Shown: in pieces, positions 63,912-64,000 of the stretch
Layout of the letters: every line of letters begins with the position of its first letter
Position numbering within the stretch: position 1 is the first letter of the stretch
Origin: Siphonodentalium dalli
Taxonomy: Eukaryota; Mollusca; Scaphopoda; Gadilida; Siphonodentaliidae
Length of the DNA stretch: 64,000 bases
Direction: 5' to 3'
NCBI GenBank assembly: GCA_032622095.1
Contig: CP136062.1
Location: 158,340,875-158,404,874 of the forward strand
The notes under the pieces: generated by a model
Databases searched by the model: none
Told to the model about the DNA's origin: nothing
Seen by the model: only the letters and a program-made list of their open reading frames with translations
Translations under genes and position numbers: made by a program

Positions 63912-64000
63912 TGAATGGTAGGTGGGGCAACTGGGCAGCGTGGACTTCGTGCAACGCAATATGTGGAAGTGGAAAAAGGTCGAGGAGAAGGCTGTGTAAC
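63912..64000 (+). CDS. TSR exon, diverged, cut by window end
   Basis: This is the counterpart of the 26,360 exon; 89 of an expected 171 bp are present. One difference, GCAATATGT against GCACTATGT, changes Leu to Ile in CNALCG (CNAICG). The acceptor TATTTTCAG is intact. Confidence 0.85.

Larger units (their letters stand above)
37560..64000 (+). repeat. Second copy of the 37.56-kb tandem duplication (incomplete)
   Basis: Every landmark of 1-26,441 recurs with an offset that drifts from 37,559 (start) to 37,563 (array) to 37,552 (end) through a few small indels. Examples are GTGAACT gained near 40,925, CA lost near 41,964, and AGAATT lost near 62,533. Single-base differences are sparse. The copy runs off the window end. 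Confidence 0.95.

Noticed and set aside
1-64000. CRISPR array, phage or bacterial operon interpretation
   Set aside because: Repeats are far too long and intron-like. There are no cas-like genes, ribosome-binding patterns or long contiguous ORFs, and the TSR exons with phase-1 splice sites are animal-type.

Overview
This is AT-rich eukaryotic DNA with no prokaryotic gene organisation. It has short 171-bp exons bounded by AG and GT, kilobase introns, satellites, fold-back elements and a non-LTR retrotransposon remnant. An interspersed repeat that opens with a TTTAGCTCACCTGAG-type head followed by GTCCGTCC runs (about 37,345) is of a kind I associate with molluscan, especially bivalve, genomes. 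Mollusc is therefore my best guess, by inference only.

The coding content is one theme on the + strand: thrombospondin type-1 repeat (TSR) exons. Each is 171 bp (57 codons) and phase 1-1, so any number can be joined or skipped in frame. Seven nearly identical exons lie at 6,167-20,984. They are followed by two decayed relics (22.5 and 24.9 kb), an exon with an in-frame TGA (25,750), an intact diverged exon (26,360) and another diverged exon (34,600). No first exon, signal peptide, promoter or last exon is visible, so the window is probably the inside of one large multi-TSR extracellular gene or of neighbouring paralogues.

The seven-exon block is a nested satellite-like array. A basic intron repeat of about 1.05 kb occurs with the exon (long) or without it (short). 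A short plus a long copy make a 2,441-bp monomer. Two monomer types alternate as ABABABA, giving an approximately 4.88-kb higher-order repeat. Everything from position 1 to the window end is then repeated with a period of about 37.56 kb (position 1 matches 37,560; the second copy runs off the end). Seven exons, relics and the TGA exon therefore appear twice, with only scattered differences. This is either a very recent tandem duplication or a haplotype duplication in the assembly.

The intron from 26.5 to 34.6 kb holds mobile-element debris: two fold-back elements, a minus-strand LINE 3' fragment, a hAT-like nonautonomous element with matching 6-bp flanks, and short minisatellites. The 0.7-1.75 kb region (and 38.3-39.3 kb) holds a tandem repeat built from large hairpins whose two arms differ between copies in a matched way.
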